The notes: generated from the sequence alone by a model not told the origin. A stretch of 64,000 bases of DNA from an uncultured Clostridia bacterium (GCA_947627235.1 CANQVG010000008.1:1-64000); one strand, 5' to 3'; counted from the stretch's first letter, positions 48,531 to 58,455 are shown. A program made the numbers and translations.

Positions 48531-49943
48531 TTATATCCTGTCGATCTTTATCAGGTTTGTGTTGCCCGAGGTGCCGTTGGTCATGCCGCCGGTGGTGACT
48601 ATCGTATCGCCGCTCTTAAGGTCAAAGGTAGATCTCGCGTTGAGCTTGGCGGCATAAAACAGCACGTCGGTCGAGTCAAACTTTTCGCATATTTTCGGAG
48701 TTACGCCCCAGGAAAGCGCGAGCTTGCGCCTTGTCTTTTCGCTCGTGGTCAGACCGAGAATATCAACAGGGCAGCGGAACCGCGACACCATTCTTACGGT
48801 CGCACCCGAGAGCGAGCAGACTGCCATAGCTTTTGCGCCGACGTCTATCGCCATACCGCAGGTCGCGTGGGAGATAGCGTCGACGGTATTGTGGATGCGG
48901 AAGTCGCTGTTTCTGAAAAGACTCGCGTAGTCTATGCCGCGCTCGGTCTCCTCGGCGATTTTCGCCATAGTTTTGAGTGCGAGAACGGGATAGGCACCCG
49001 CGGCGGTCTCGCCCGAGAGCATAATGGCACTTGTGCCGTCGTATATGGCGTTCGCGACGTCGGAGGTCTCGGCGCGTGTCGGACGGGGATTGTGTATCAT
49101 AGATTCGAGCATTTCTGTCGCCGTGATGACGCGCTTTCCGAGAAGACGGCACTTTGTGATGAGATTTTTCTGAATCGCCGGGAGCTTTTCAAATGCGATT
49201 TCGACGCCCATATCGCCTCTGCCTATCATAATTCCCGCGCAGTATTCGACAATTTCTTCAATATTGTCGACACCGGCCTGATTTTCGATTTTCGCGATGA
49301 GGTCGATATCACCGCCGCCGTTTTCGCGGACAAAGTTGTAAATATCGAGTATATCCTGCTTCGCCGAGACAAAAGAGCAGGCGATAAAGTCGACGTCGTT
49401 CTCGATGCCGAACAGTATATCGGACTTATCCTGCTCGCTTAAGAAAACCTGCTTGAGCACCTTTCCCGGGAAAGCCATCGACTTGTTGTTGGACAGCTCG
49501 CCGCCGTCCCGAACGACGGTACGGATTTCTCCGCCCGAGATTTCGGTGACTTCAAAGCTCAGAAGACCGTTATTTAAAAGTATCGTGTCGCCGGCTTCGA
49601 GGTCGTCGGCAAGACCCTTATAGCTCACCGAAACGCGGTTCTCGTCGCCTTCGACATCTTCGGTGGTAAATGTGAAGCTGTCACCGGGGTTCAGAAATAC
49701 CTTGTCGTTTTTAAATTTGCGGATACGGTATTCGGGCCCCTTTGTGTCGAGCATAATGGCGACGGGCAGGTCAAGCTCTTCGCGAAGGCGTTTGATAAGC
49801 CTGATTTTTTCAAGGTGGTCTTCGTGGGTGCCGTGGGAGAAATTCAGCCGCGCGACGTTCATTCCGGCAAGCATCATCTCGCGGATAGTGTTTTCGTCGG
49901 AGCAGGAGGGACCTATGGTGCAGATTATTTTTGTCTTTCTCAT
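48531..49943 (-). CDS. pyk: Pyruvate kinase
   Basis: MRKTKIICTIGPSC, GDMGVEIAFEKLPAIQK, ATEMLESMIHNPRPTRAETSDVANAIYDGTSAIMLSGETAAG. Confidence 0.97.
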   Translation of the reverse strand: MRKTKIICTIGPSCSDENTIREMMLAGMNVARLNFSHGTHEDHLEKIRLIKRLREELDLPVAIMLDTKGPEYRIRKFKNDKVFLNPGDSFTFTTEDVEGDENRVSVSYKGLADDLEAGDTILLNNGLLSFEVTEISGGEIRTVVRDGGELSNNKSMAFPGKVLKQVFLSEQDKSDILFGIENDVDFIACSFVSAKQDILDIYNFVRENGGGDIDLIAKIENQAGVDNIEEIVEYCAGIMIGRGDMGVEIAFEKLPAIQKNLITKCRLLGKRVITATEMLESMIHNPRPTRAETSDVANAIYDGTSAIMLSGETAAGAYPVLALKTMAKIAEETERGIDYASLFRNSDFRIHNTVDAISHATCGMAIDVGAKAMAVCSLSGATVRMVSRFRCPVDILGLTTSEKTRRKLALSWGVTPKICEKFDSTDVLFYAAKLNARSTFDLKSGDTIVTTGGMTNGTSGNTNLIKIDRI

Positions 49944-50022
49944 ATCGGATACCGTCCTTTCGGAAAATTTTCACATAATGATTATAGCATAAAGCCGAAG
50001 GCGTTGTGCTATAATTAGCCAT

Positions 50023-50057
50023 CTTTTGCGGTTCCCGACGAAGTCGGGGAGCAAAAG
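50023..50057. repeat. Short palindromic element with CTTTTGC/GCAAAAG ends
   Basis: CTTTTGCggttCCCGACgaaGTCGGGgaGCAAAAG; same terminal arms as the 60.1-kb element. Confidence 0.6.
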
Positions 50058-50150
50058 GGCGATTAAAATAAACTATAATAATCGCAACGCGATTATTATA
50101 GCATATATTCCGGTGCTTGTGAAGTATGGAAGGCAAAAAAATTCCCCGCT

Positions 50151-50168
50151 TTCTCTAAAGCGGGGAAA
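50151..50168. terminator. Inverted repeat, possible terminator
   Basis: TTCCCCGCTTT ctct AAAGCGGGGAA. Confidence 0.6.
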
Positions 50169-50492
50169 TCGCATTATCTGTCGGTTTTATTTTTGAGAGC
50201 CGGCAAGCCTGATTTCAGTTCCTGTATAGTCGGCAATCAGCAACGCTAAAATTGTTTTTCTCATTGTTATAACCATTCTTTTCTGCTGTACAACGAAGCC
50301 CCAAATTTGACTCAGGCGCTTTTTAATTAACAGCTTGAATATATTACCATATTATCTTGGCCAAAGTCAATACATTGAAACGAAAACAGCCCGCTTTCAC
50401 TCCTTTTCCACGATTCGTAGACGGCGTTCTTTCTCCCATAGGTTGACATCGCGACGCCGAAGCGCTATTATGGTCGCAAAGGAGTTGATGAA

Positions 50493-51074
50493 ATGGACAG
50501 CAAAAAATTCGGCGAGTTTATCGCCGAGACCAGAAAGCAGCTCGGACTGACCCAAGCCGAACTCGCAAAAAAGCTTTCGGTCACAAATAAAGCGGTCAGC
50601 CGCTGGGAGACGGGTGCCGGTTTTCCCGATATTAACACCCTTGAGCCTCTCGCTGAGGCGCTTGACCTTAGCGTCGTCGAACTGATACGTTCCGAGCGCA
50701 GCGAGGGAGACATCAGTGAGGAAGCCGCCGAAAAGGCTCTTTCATACACTATTGAGATCGCAAATATGAAGCGCGATCGAAGGGCGTTCATAATCGCTGC
50801 ATGTGCGCTTTGCTTTGTAGCGCTCCTTCTTATAGATCTTGCGGTGTTTATGCCCTCCGCGCCGACAGTCTGGAGCCTGCCGTTTATATTCTGCACCGTT
50901 TCGGGGCTCGGCTGCCTGTTTTACGCCCTGAAAAAGCGTCGGCGCGGCCTGCCGTCCGCCCTTTGGTTTACCGCCGCGGGTGTACTTCTCTTTGTGCCGC
51001 TGGCGCAGATAATATTGTTAGTCATATTGGTAGTCTCGGGGCCTTGGGCATGTTGTCTGACGGTGCCGAAGTGA
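50493..51074 (+). CDS. XRE-family regulator with C-terminal transmembrane segments
   Basis: FIAETRKQLGLTQAELAKKLSVTNKAVSRWETGAGFPD; three TMs after residue 90. Confidence 0.85.
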   Translation: MDSKKFGEFIAETRKQLGLTQAELAKKLSVTNKAVSRWETGAGFPDINTLEPLAEALDLSVVELIRSERSEGDISEEAAEKALSYTIEIANMKRDRRAFIIAACALCFVALLLIDLAVFMPSAPTVWSLPFIFCTVSGLGCLFYALKKRRRGLPSALWFTAAGVLLFVPLAQIILLVILVVSGPWACCLTVPK

Positions 51075-51100
51075 TATGACTGTTTGATTCAGAGAGCTTT

Positions 51101-51511
51101 ATGAAAAGAAGTGTATTATATATCGCCGCGGTATTCCTTGCAGCCGCTTTAAGCATCGCGGTTTTGACGGTTTCGTTTATGCCGAGGGCGCGGGTGTCGC
51201 TCTTTGTTCTGTTCAACGGCGACACGCTCGAACGGGCTATAGAGTCGGGCGGCGGCATACCCGTCCGACTCGGCTACAGGGCGTTTAATATCTGGGCGAA
51301 CGGAGATATGACCGAGTTTATACTTTTTGCATACGGCAGCAACTATTACGGCTGTTACTACTCCCGCAGTGGAGCTCCTTACGCCTTTCAGAACGCGGCC
51401 GACGGTCTGATAAAAACCGGCGAAAACCGTTGGAAATGGAGTGCCGACGGCAACTGCGGCGAGACCTCACACATTCTCGGAAATTGGTATTATTTCAAGG
51501 CAAAATTTTAA
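51101..51511 (+). CDS. Hypothetical protein with N-terminal TM/signal anchor
   Basis: MKRSVLYIAAVFLAAALSIAVLTVSF... Confidence 0.6.
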   Translation: MKRSVLYIAAVFLAAALSIAVLTVSFMPRARVSLFVLFNGDTLERAIESGGGIPVRLGYRAFNIWANGDMTEFILFAYGSNYYGCYYSRSGAPYAFQNAADGLIKTGENRWKWSADGNCGETSHILGNWYYFKAKF

Positions 51512-51529
51512 GAAGGAGGCGGTGATACC

Positions 51530-52021
51530 GTGAAAATGAGGATATTATTTCTTGCGATGGTCGCTGCAGTCCTGCTTGTGTCCTGCTTTAGTAACGGTAT
51601 CGGCGAGGTTTTCGGAATCGACGTCAGCTCCGCCGAGGTGATATCCGACTCCGACACTCATGGCGGCTTTCTCGGCGACGGAGAGCGGGTTTTGGTGCTG
51701 AAATTTCCGGACGGCGGCATCGTGAAAGAGATAGCAGCGTCGCCGGACTGGCGCCCTCTCCCCGCGAGCGATGGCGTAGCCGCAGTCATCTGGGGAGTGG
51801 AATATGAAAAAGAGGACAGTCATTACGGCGTGGGTCCGTTCACCTTGGCGGACATACCGAATGTCGAAAACGGGTGGTACTGCTTTTCCGATCGCAGCCC
51901 CGACGGTCACACTCTGAGCGGCGACCCCTATGTCGACGGCTTCTCGCCGCCGCTGAATTTCACCTTTGCCGTTTACGACGCCGATGAGGATATCCTATAT
52001 TACGTTGAAAGTGACAGCTAA
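51530..52021 (+). CDS. Putative lipoprotein
   Basis: GTG start with AAGGAGG RBS; MKMRILFLAMVAAVLLVSC lipobox. Confidence 0.7.
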   Translation: MKMRILFLAMVAAVLLVSCFSNGIGEVFGIDVSSAEVISDSDTHGGFLGDGERVLVLKFPDGGIVKEIAASPDWRPLPASDGVAAVIWGVEYEKEDSHYGVGPFTLADIPNVENGWYCFSDRSPDGHTLSGDPYVDGFSPPLNFTFAVYDADEDILYYVESDS

Positions 52022-52029
52022 AAAGAAAA

Positions 52030-52053
52030 ATCCTCCCTGAATTCAGGGAGGAT
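52030..52053. terminator. Bidirectional terminator
   Basis: ATCCTCCCTGAA TTCAGGGAGGAT. Confidence 0.8.
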
Positions 52054-52058
52054 ATATT

Positions 52059-52445
52059 TTAATTGACCGCTTCAACGGAATATGTCACATAGTCCAAATC
52101 ATCGGATAACCTTTTCACGGCATATTTTATTCCGTCTTTGTCAATGAAAAGACATTCGCTTGACTCATCTACCTCAAGCTTTTCGGTTTTTTCATAAAAA
52201 TGATTCAGTTCATCGAATCTGCCCTTTGTGACCAGCACATACGAGCTGTCCGAAGTTTTGTATTTAACGGCGGTGTGTTCGATAAGCGGGAAGACGTAGT
52301 CCTTTTCGTTCACCGTCATAGTTATCTCGGGAACGCTTTTAAAGCTTGTCTTGAACCATTCATCTGAGACGAGCGCCGCCGCTGCGACGATGATCAGCAC
52401 CGCCGTGAGGATTGCGCAGTAAATGTATAAACCCTTGGTTTTCAT
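52059..52445 (-). CDS. Hypothetical membrane-anchored protein
   Basis: Single N-terminal TM, 128 aa. Confidence 0.6.
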   Translation of the reverse strand: MKTKGLYIYCAILTAVLIIVAAAALVSDEWFKTSFKSVPEITMTVNEKDYVFPLIEHTAVKYKTSDSSYVLVTKGRFDELNHFYEKTEKLEVDESSECLFIDKDGIKYAVKRLSDDLDYVTYSVEAVN

Positions 52446-52446
52446 T

Positions 52447-52953
52447 CTATTGCCCCTTTTCAATTTTTATCGTGTTGATGATATTATATGCCATGGTGAG
52501 GTCGTCGCCGTCGAGGTCGAAGAATATGCACATCTCGGGGTAGTCGTCGAACGTCGCGTAATCCGGCAGACCGTCGGCGCTGATAAGCTTGACGCTGTAA
52601 CCGGCCGAGGTCGTGAGACTTTCCTCGGTGAATTCTTTTGCAGATAACTCCCTGAGGCTGTCGATGTAGCTGTCGGCGTGACCGTTTGCGGCAATCGCAA
52701 CAAAAAGCTTGCCGTCATACATTTCTCTCTGATCGGGTATATCTCCGTCAAAAAGCTGTATGCCCTGATGCTGAAGCTCAAACACCTCGTCAGAACGAAC
52801 CGCAAGGTAATTCCAACCATCCGGGACAGTAAGGCTTATTTTTATACCGTCAAAGTCCTCGGTTATGTCAGTTCCCGCGTAAACTTTTTCTCCGCAGCCG
52901 CAGAGAAGCAGCGCGGCGGTAAGTAAAAATGCAATTATTTTTTTCATAGTCAT
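52447..52953 (-). CDS. Putative lipoprotein
   Basis: MTMKKIIAFLLTAALLLCGCGEK lipobox; start reassigned from ORF start 53028. Confidence 0.75.
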   Translation of the reverse strand: MTMKKIIAFLLTAALLLCGCGEKVYAGTDITEDFDGIKISLTVPDGWNYLAVRSDEVFELQHQGIQLFDGDIPDQREMYDGKLFVAIAANGHADSYIDSLRELSAKEFTEESLTTSAGYSVKLISADGLPDYATFDDYPEMCIFFDLDGDDLTMAYNIINTIKIEKGQ

Positions 52954-53031
52954 CGTCCTTTCTTTTAAAAACGGAACTGCCCCCGCCCCGAAATTCATCG
53001 GGGGGGGGGTAGTTTTAAACGGTATCAAGTT

Positions 53032-54510
53032 TTATTTGCTGAACGGGTTCTCGCCCTTGTAGAGAACGCCTGCGGGCTGGTTGTAGGCTATATCCTTTAC
53101 GCCGAGATACTTGAAGACCTCGAACATCGCCTTGCCGCAGTGTGCGAACGCGACCGCGCCGTGGTGAGGATATCTCTTGTTGATGAGAACATGGCGGTAG
53201 AACCTGCCCATTTCGGGGATAGCGAAGATTCCGATGCCGCCGAAAGAACGGGTTGCGACGGGAAGTACTTCGCCCTCAGCGATGTAGGAGCGGAGGTTGC
53301 CCTCGGAATCGCACTGAAGTCTGTAGAAGGTGATTTCGGAGGGAGCGATGTCGCCCTCGAGGGTGCCGCGGGTGAAGTCGGGCTCGCTTCCTGCGGGTTC
53401 AAGAAGCCTGTGCTGAATGAGCTGATACTTGACCGCTCTTGTGTCGCACATCTTGCACTCGGGGGTGTTGCCGCAGTGGAATCCCATAAATGTGTCGGTA
53501 AGCTTGTAGTCGAACTTGCCGGCGATGTCTTCGTCGTAGATATACTTCGGGACGGAGTTGTTGATATCGAGCAGGGTGACAGCGTCGCCGGTGATGCAGG
53601 CTCCGATGTACTCGGAGAGAGCGCCGTAGATATCGACCTCGCAGGATACGGGGATTCCGCGGGAAGCAAGGCGGGAGTTTACATAGCAGGGTTCAAAGCC
53701 GAACTGCTCAGGGAATGCAGGCCAGCATTTGTCGGCAAAGGCGACATATTTGCGGGCGCCTTTGTGAGCCTCTGCCCAGTCGAGGAGGGTGATTTCAAAC
53801 TGAGCCATTCTCTCGAGAAGCTCGGGATAATATCTTCCCTCGCCCATTTCCTTTGCCATATCGGCGCAGACGTCCTTGATTCTCGGGTCGCCGGCGTGAG
53901 CCTTGTAGCTCACCAAAAGATCAAGCTCGGAATTTTCCTCTATCTCGACGCCCAGCTCATAGAGGCCCTTGATGGGTGCGTTGCAGGCGAAGAAGTCCTG
54001 CGGACGGGGACCGAAAGTGATGATTTTGAGGTTCTTAACGCCGATGACCGCGCGGGCAATCGGAACGAACTCTTTTATCATCTTGGCGCAGTCTTCAGCA
54101 GTGCCGACGGGATAATCGGGTATGTAAGCGTTGAGGTGGCGCATGCCGAGGTTGTATGAGCAGTTAAGCATGCCGCAGTAGGCGTCGCCGCGTCCGTTGA
54201 TCATATCGCCGTCGCCCTCAGCAGCGGCGACATACATCACGGGGCCGTCAAAATGCTTGCAGATAAGGGTTTCGGGTGTTTCGGGACCGAAGTTGCCGAG
54301 GAAAACGACCAGTGCGTTGCAGCCGTTCAGAGTTACATCGGCGACAGCCTTAAGGGCGTCGGTCTCGTTTTCGACGGTGGTTTTGCAGTTGTAGATTCCC
54401 TCGCCGTAGGCCTTGACTATAGCCTCGCGGCGGGCAGTCGAGAGAGCGATCGGGAAGCAGTCTCTCGATACGGCAATAATGCCGAGCTTCACTTCAGGAA
54501 TATTTACCAT
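53032..54510 (-). CDS. L-fucose/L-arabinose isomerase family protein
   Basis: VKLGIIAVSRDCFPIALS, DINNSVPKYIYDEDIAGKFDYKLTDTFMGFHCGNTPECKMCD; start at MVNIPEVK. Confidence 0.85.
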   Translation of the reverse strand: MVNIPEVKLGIIAVSRDCFPIALSTARREAIVKAYGEGIYNCKTTVENETDALKAVADVTLNGCNALVVFLGNFGPETPETLICKHFDGPVMYVAAAEGDGDMINGRGDAYCGMLNCSYNLGMRHLNAYIPDYPVGTAEDCAKMIKEFVPIARAVIGVKNLKIITFGPRPQDFFACNAPIKGLYELGVEIEENSELDLLVSYKAHAGDPRIKDVCADMAKEMGEGRYYPELLERMAQFEITLLDWAEAHKGARKYVAFADKCWPAFPEQFGFEPCYVNSRLASRGIPVSCEVDIYGALSEYIGACITGDAVTLLDINNSVPKYIYDEDIAGKFDYKLTDTFMGFHCGNTPECKMCDTRAVKYQLIQHRLLEPAGSEPDFTRGTLEGDIAPSEITFYRLQCDSEGNLRSYIAEGEVLPVATRSFGGIGIFAIPEMGRFYRHVLINKRYPHHGAVAFAHCGKAMFEVFKYLGVKDIAYNQPAGVLYKGENPFSK

Positions 54511-54766
54511 TTGTGATACCTCCAGATAGTATTTGTGATAGTGCCGGCCGCGATTCGGCATAACCTGCGGGCAAAAATCCGCTTTCACGACATCCGACCG
54601 GTAACTATATAGATATTATATATGATTTGTCCCCGTATTTCAATAGGTTTTGTGAAATTTTTTCTTTTCGGCGCCGGAATTTATCTTTATGTCAAAGACG
54701 CCGCAGGAATCATAGAATGTAAAAGCGAAATGCTGCTTTATATAACTGAAATATGGGGTGACTTAA

Positions 54767-54994
54767 TTGACATATACACTGATAGGCGTTTACTCGATAA
54801 CATATGCGATGAAAGCAAAGAATATCCTGAACAATATGGGGTATTACTGCGAAATCGAGCGGCAGGAGAAAAATTCCCGTACAGGCTGCGGATATGTGCT
54901 GCGTGTGCGCGACGATCCGCAGCTCATATCGGGTATACTTGAGCGCAACGGCATAAAGACCTCGGACAAAAAAACAGTTGAAAGAGGGAGATGA
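54767..54994 (+). CDS. DUF3343 (putative Se/S carrier-like) protein
   Basis: MTYTLIGVYSITYAMKAKNILNNMGYYCEIERQEKNSRTGCGYVLRV; TTG start after GGGGTG; overlaps next gene. Confidence 0.75.
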   Translation: MTYTLIGVYSITYAMKAKNILNNMGYYCEIERQEKNSRTGCGYVLRVRDDPQLISGILERNGIKTSDKKTVERGR

Positions 54995-56133
54995 CTATGA
55001 GGCAGGTTTACTTTGACAACGCCGCCACTACGTTTCCTAAACCGCCCTCGGTTTCGGAAGCGGTGAGAACCGCCGTCGAGAAGTTTGGCGGAAACCCCGG
55101 CAGGGGAGGACACAGTTTTTCGGTGAACGCCGGCGCTAAGGTGTACGAGGTGAGGGAGAAAGCCGCCAAGATGTTTGCCGCGGAGCCGGAAAATACCGTT
55201 TTCACGCAGAATTGCACTCACGCGCTCAATCTCGCTATGAAAGGAATTATCCGCCCCGGAGACCGGGTGGTAATATCGTCGATGGAGCACAACTCCGTCG
55301 CGCGGCCGGCGTATGCGCTTTCAAAGCAGGGCGCAAGGGTGAACGTGGCGATGATAGGGCGCTCCGACGAGGAGACAATCAAAAATTTCCGTGCCGAGAT
55401 AACCTCGGGAGTAAGGTGCGTCATATGTACGGCGGCGTCAAACGTGACGGGCAGGGTGAACCCGATAAGGGAGATAGCCGAAATGTGCCGTCAAAAGGGA
55501 GTGTGCTTTATCGTGGACGGCGCACAGGCGTGCGGCATCATCCCGATAAGCCTAAAAGACGGTATGAATTTTCTCTGCACCGCAGGACACAAGGGGCTTT
55601 ACGGTCCCACCGGCACCGGTCTTCTGATGTCGGACGGTCAGTATGCCCTGAAGACGATAATCGAAGGCGGAACGGGAGCCACGTCGGGCGAGCTTGAACA
55701 GACCGGCTTTATGCCTGAGCATCTCGAAAGCGGGACGGTCAATACCGTCGGGATAATCGGGCTTGGTCAGGGAATGAAGTACATCGAAATGATGGGAATG
55801 AATAAAATTCATGCCCACGAGGAGGAGCTTTGCGGAATACTTCTCGACGGGCTTAAAACAGTTGACGGGGCAAAGGTATACCGCAGAGGAGAAAGCTTTG
55901 TGCCGATAGTCTCTTTCAATATAGAGGGAATACCCGCGCCTGCGCTTTCAAACGCGCTTTCCGAGCAGGGCTTCGCTCTAAGGGGCGGACTTCACTGCGC
56001 GTTTTTGGCGCATAGAACTCTCGGCACGCTGCCCGACGGAACCGTTAGATTTTCACCGTCGGTATTCAGCTCGGAGAACGACGTGTATGCTTTGATAAAT
56101 TCCCTGAAAAAAATTTGCAAAACAGGGGTTTAA
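54991..56133 (+). CDS. Aminotransferase class V / cysteine desulfurase-like protein (EF2568-type)
   Basis: VYFDNAATTFPKPPSV, FIVDGAQACGIIPI, TAGHKGLYGPTGTGLL (PLP Lys). Confidence 0.92.
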   Translation: MTMRQVYFDNAATTFPKPPSVSEAVRTAVEKFGGNPGRGGHSFSVNAGAKVYEVREKAAKMFAAEPENTVFTQNCTHALNLAMKGIIRPGDRVVISSMEHNSVARPAYALSKQGARVNVAMIGRSDEETIKNFRAEITSGVRCVICTAASNVTGRVNPIREIAEMCRQKGVCFIVDGAQACGIIPISLKDGMNFLCTAGHKGLYGPTGTGLLMSDGQYALKTIIEGGTGATSGELEQTGFMPEHLESGTVNTVGIIGLGQGMKYIEMMGMNKIHAHEEELCGILLDGLKTVDGAKVYRRGESFVPIVSFNIEGIPAPALSNALSEQGFALRGGLHCAFLAHRTLGTLPDGTVRFSPSVFSSENDVYALINSLKKICKTGV

Positions 56134-56137
56134 CCTA

Positions 56138-57121
56138 TTGAAATTTTTAGCAAATGCTGTTAGAATAAATATGAATGTAAAAGAGCGCTGCGCGGAAGGA
56201 GAAATCGGAGTGGAAACGGCATTTGTGACACTGACTGATATATTTGCACGAATCATCAGCGTAATCACGTCGATACAGTTTTTTGACGTGATAGATATGC
56301 TGCTTTTGGCATTTATAATATATAAGGGCTTCAAAATTGTCCGCGAGACAAAGGCTCAGCAGTTGATTATGGGAATTATCATAATTCTTGTGCTCTATGC
56401 GATAGCATCTCCTTACGTTCTGAACCTCAGGGTTATGTCGTATCTTTTGCAGAACTTCTTCCAGGTCGGCTTGATAGCTATTGTGATTGTTTTCCAGCCC
56501 GAGCTGAGAAGGGTTCTCGAACGCGTGGGACGGGCAAATGTGAAGTCGGTGTTTAACTCAGGCTACAGAGCGGACAACACCGTTCAGAACTGGTCCGACG
56601 CCATAGAGGTTATCGGCGAAGCGGTAAAGCAGCTTTCCGACACGACGACGGGCGCTCTTATTGTAATAGAAAGAACCAACCGTCTGGGCGAGCAGATAGA
56701 AAACGGCACCGTTATGGACTGCATACCGAGCGTGCCTACTCTCGGAAGCATTTTTTATCCGAAAACTCCTCTGCATGACGGCGCGGTTGTGATACGCAAC
56801 GCGAGAATAATCGCCGCGGGATGCTTTTTGCCGACTCCGCAGAAAGAGGAGCGGATAAACAAGCAGCTCGGTTCGCGTCACCGCGCCGCGATAGGTATGA
56901 GCGAGAACTCGGACGCGATAATAATAGTGGTCTCTGAGGAGACGGGAACCGTCTCGATTGCCGAAAACGGAGAGCTTACAAGGGGCTACACCAAGGAGAG
57001 GCTGATACAGTATCTGCGTTCTAAGCTGATACCGGATACCGGTCACAACATAAATATAACAGGAATACTGAAATCCGGAAAGGAGCGCAAAAATGGCAGA
57101 AGAAAAAAAGAAGAAGAGTAG
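56138..57121 (+). CDS. cdaA: Diadenylate cyclase CdaA (true start probably 56171 or GTG 56210)
   Basis: Three TMs; FYPKTPLHDGAVVIRNARIIAAGCFLP (DGA) and LGSRHRAAIGMSE (RHR). Confidence 0.95.
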   Translation: MKFLANAVRINMNVKERCAEGEIGVETAFVTLTDIFARIISVITSIQFFDVIDMLLLAFIIYKGFKIVRETKAQQLIMGIIIILVLYAIASPYVLNLRVMSYLLQNFFQVGLIAIVIVFQPELRRVLERVGRANVKSVFNSGYRADNTVQNWSDAIEVIGEAVKQLSDTTTGALIVIERTNRLGEQIENGTVMDCIPSVPTLGSIFYPKTPLHDGAVVIRNARIIAAGCFLPTPQKEERINKQLGSRHRAAIGMSENSDAIIIVVSEETGTVSIAENGELTRGYTKERLIQYLRSKLIPDTGHNINITGILKSGKERKNGRRKKEEE

Positions 57122-58403
57122 CGCTCGGAACGGCAATCTTGTGCTTATGATAGTCTCTGCGGTGTTTGCGGTGATTATCTGGACAGTTCTTTCGCTCACC
57201 GTATTCCCGGACGTTAATGTGACTCTTCACGACGTTGAGATAGACTTTTCGCTCTCCGGCTCTTATGCCGACCTCGCGGGACTTTCGATAATTGACAAGG
57301 ATTATGACACCGTGGATATATCTTTCACGGGCAGGCGCGATCTCGTAAGCAACTACGGTGCGGAAGACATTCACATAGGGCTTGACCTTACCTCCGTCAG
57401 AAGCTCCGGAGCTTATAATATTCCGCTTATCGCCACCGATTCCTCGGGAGCCCAGCTCAATGTTGTTGATATTGTTCCGCAGACCGTGCATGTGGACTTT
57501 GACGTGATAGCGTCAAAGGACCTTTCCGTAGAGGACGGCACTCTCAGGGTCAGCCTCAGCGGAATACGCGCCGCTCAGGGATATGCCATAGACCCTTCGG
57601 AGCTGGAGGTAAATCCGTCTAAGATAACAATTTCCGGTCCGCAGGATTACATTGATCAGGTTACATCCTGTGTACTTTCGCTTGAGCCTATACAGGATCT
57701 CAGCGAGTCTGTAAACGTTACTCCTACGTCGGTGGAGCTTTACAGCGGCAACGCCGTGTTTGATAATTCAAGAGTATCTTATAACAGCGAGAATTTCAGC
57801 GTTTATATTCCGATATACTACACCAAAAATCTTCCGCTTAGCATAGCGCTCACGGGTTATTCCGACAGGATAGACACCGATTCCATAAACTATACCCTTT
57901 CGACCGAAAGCATAGTTGTGAGAAGCGAGAACAGAAATATTGAAAATATAGAGAGCATCACGCTCGGTACTATAGACGTAAGAGAGATCAAACCGGGATA
58001 TATCGTGAGATTTGCGATTCCGCCGAGCAGTTACTATACCAACATCTCCGGAATCGAGGAGGTAGAGGTCAGGTTCGACCTTGAGGGATATACAACCAAG
58101 AGCTTTTCGCTCTCCAACCGTCAGATTCACGTCATTAACAGCTTTTCGGGATATGATTTCACGGTCGAGCAGGATAGGCTCAGAGTTGAAGTCGTCGGTC
58201 CCGAGAATATTCTGAACGAGCTTGATTCGTCGAGCTTTATAGGACAGATCGATGCTATGGATTACGGACCTTTCAACGACCTGAGGTTCCTTACCGTTTC
58301 GGTTTACGCGCCGAATTATCCGAACATTTGGTCGTGCGGAGTGAATCAGATGCTTGTGAGCTGCAAGCAGTCAGATCAGGACGGGACTGAAAACAACGGT
58401 TAA
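57093..58403 (+). CDS. cdaR: YbbR-domain protein (CdaR)
   Basis: N-terminal TM, several YbbR-like repeats, overlaps cdaA. Confidence 0.9.
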   Translation: MAEEKKKKSSARNGNLVLMIVSAVFAVIIWTVLSLTVFPDVNVTLHDVEIDFSLSGSYADLAGLSIIDKDYDTVDISFTGRRDLVSNYGAEDIHIGLDLTSVRSSGAYNIPLIATDSSGAQLNVVDIVPQTVHVDFDVIASKDLSVEDGTLRVSLSGIRAAQGYAIDPSELEVNPSKITISGPQDYIDQVTSCVLSLEPIQDLSESVNVTPTSVELYSGNAVFDNSRVSYNSENFSVYIPIYYTKNLPLSIALTGYSDRIDTDSINYTLSTESIVVRSENRNIENIESITLGTIDVREIKPGYIVRFAIPPSSYYTNISGIEEVEVRFDLEGYTTKSFSLSNRQIHVINSFSGYDFTVEQDRLRVEVVGPENILNELDSSSFIGQIDAMDYGPFNDLRFLTVSVYAPNYPNIWSCGVNQMLVSCKQSDQDGTENNG

Positions 58404-58419
58404 AACCGATATCATAGCA

Positions 58420-58455
58420 GGACGAAGGCTGTAATATTACCTTCGTCCGCTTTTT
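58420..58455 (+). terminator. Terminator
   Basis: GGACGAAGG ctgtaatatta CCTTCGTCC GCTTTTT. Confidence 0.75.

Noticed and set aside
48507-49442. 311-aa forward ORF opposite pyk
   Set aside because: Antisense to pyruvate kinase; spurious.
53140-54159. 339-aa forward ORF opposite the isomerase gene
   Set aside because: Antisense shadow ORF; no recognisable family or RBS; the reverse-strand isomerase is well supported.
54622-54942. 106-aa forward ORF overlapping the DUF3343 gene
   Set aside because: Different frame without family features; 54767..54994 matches DUF3343 and is coupled to the next gene.
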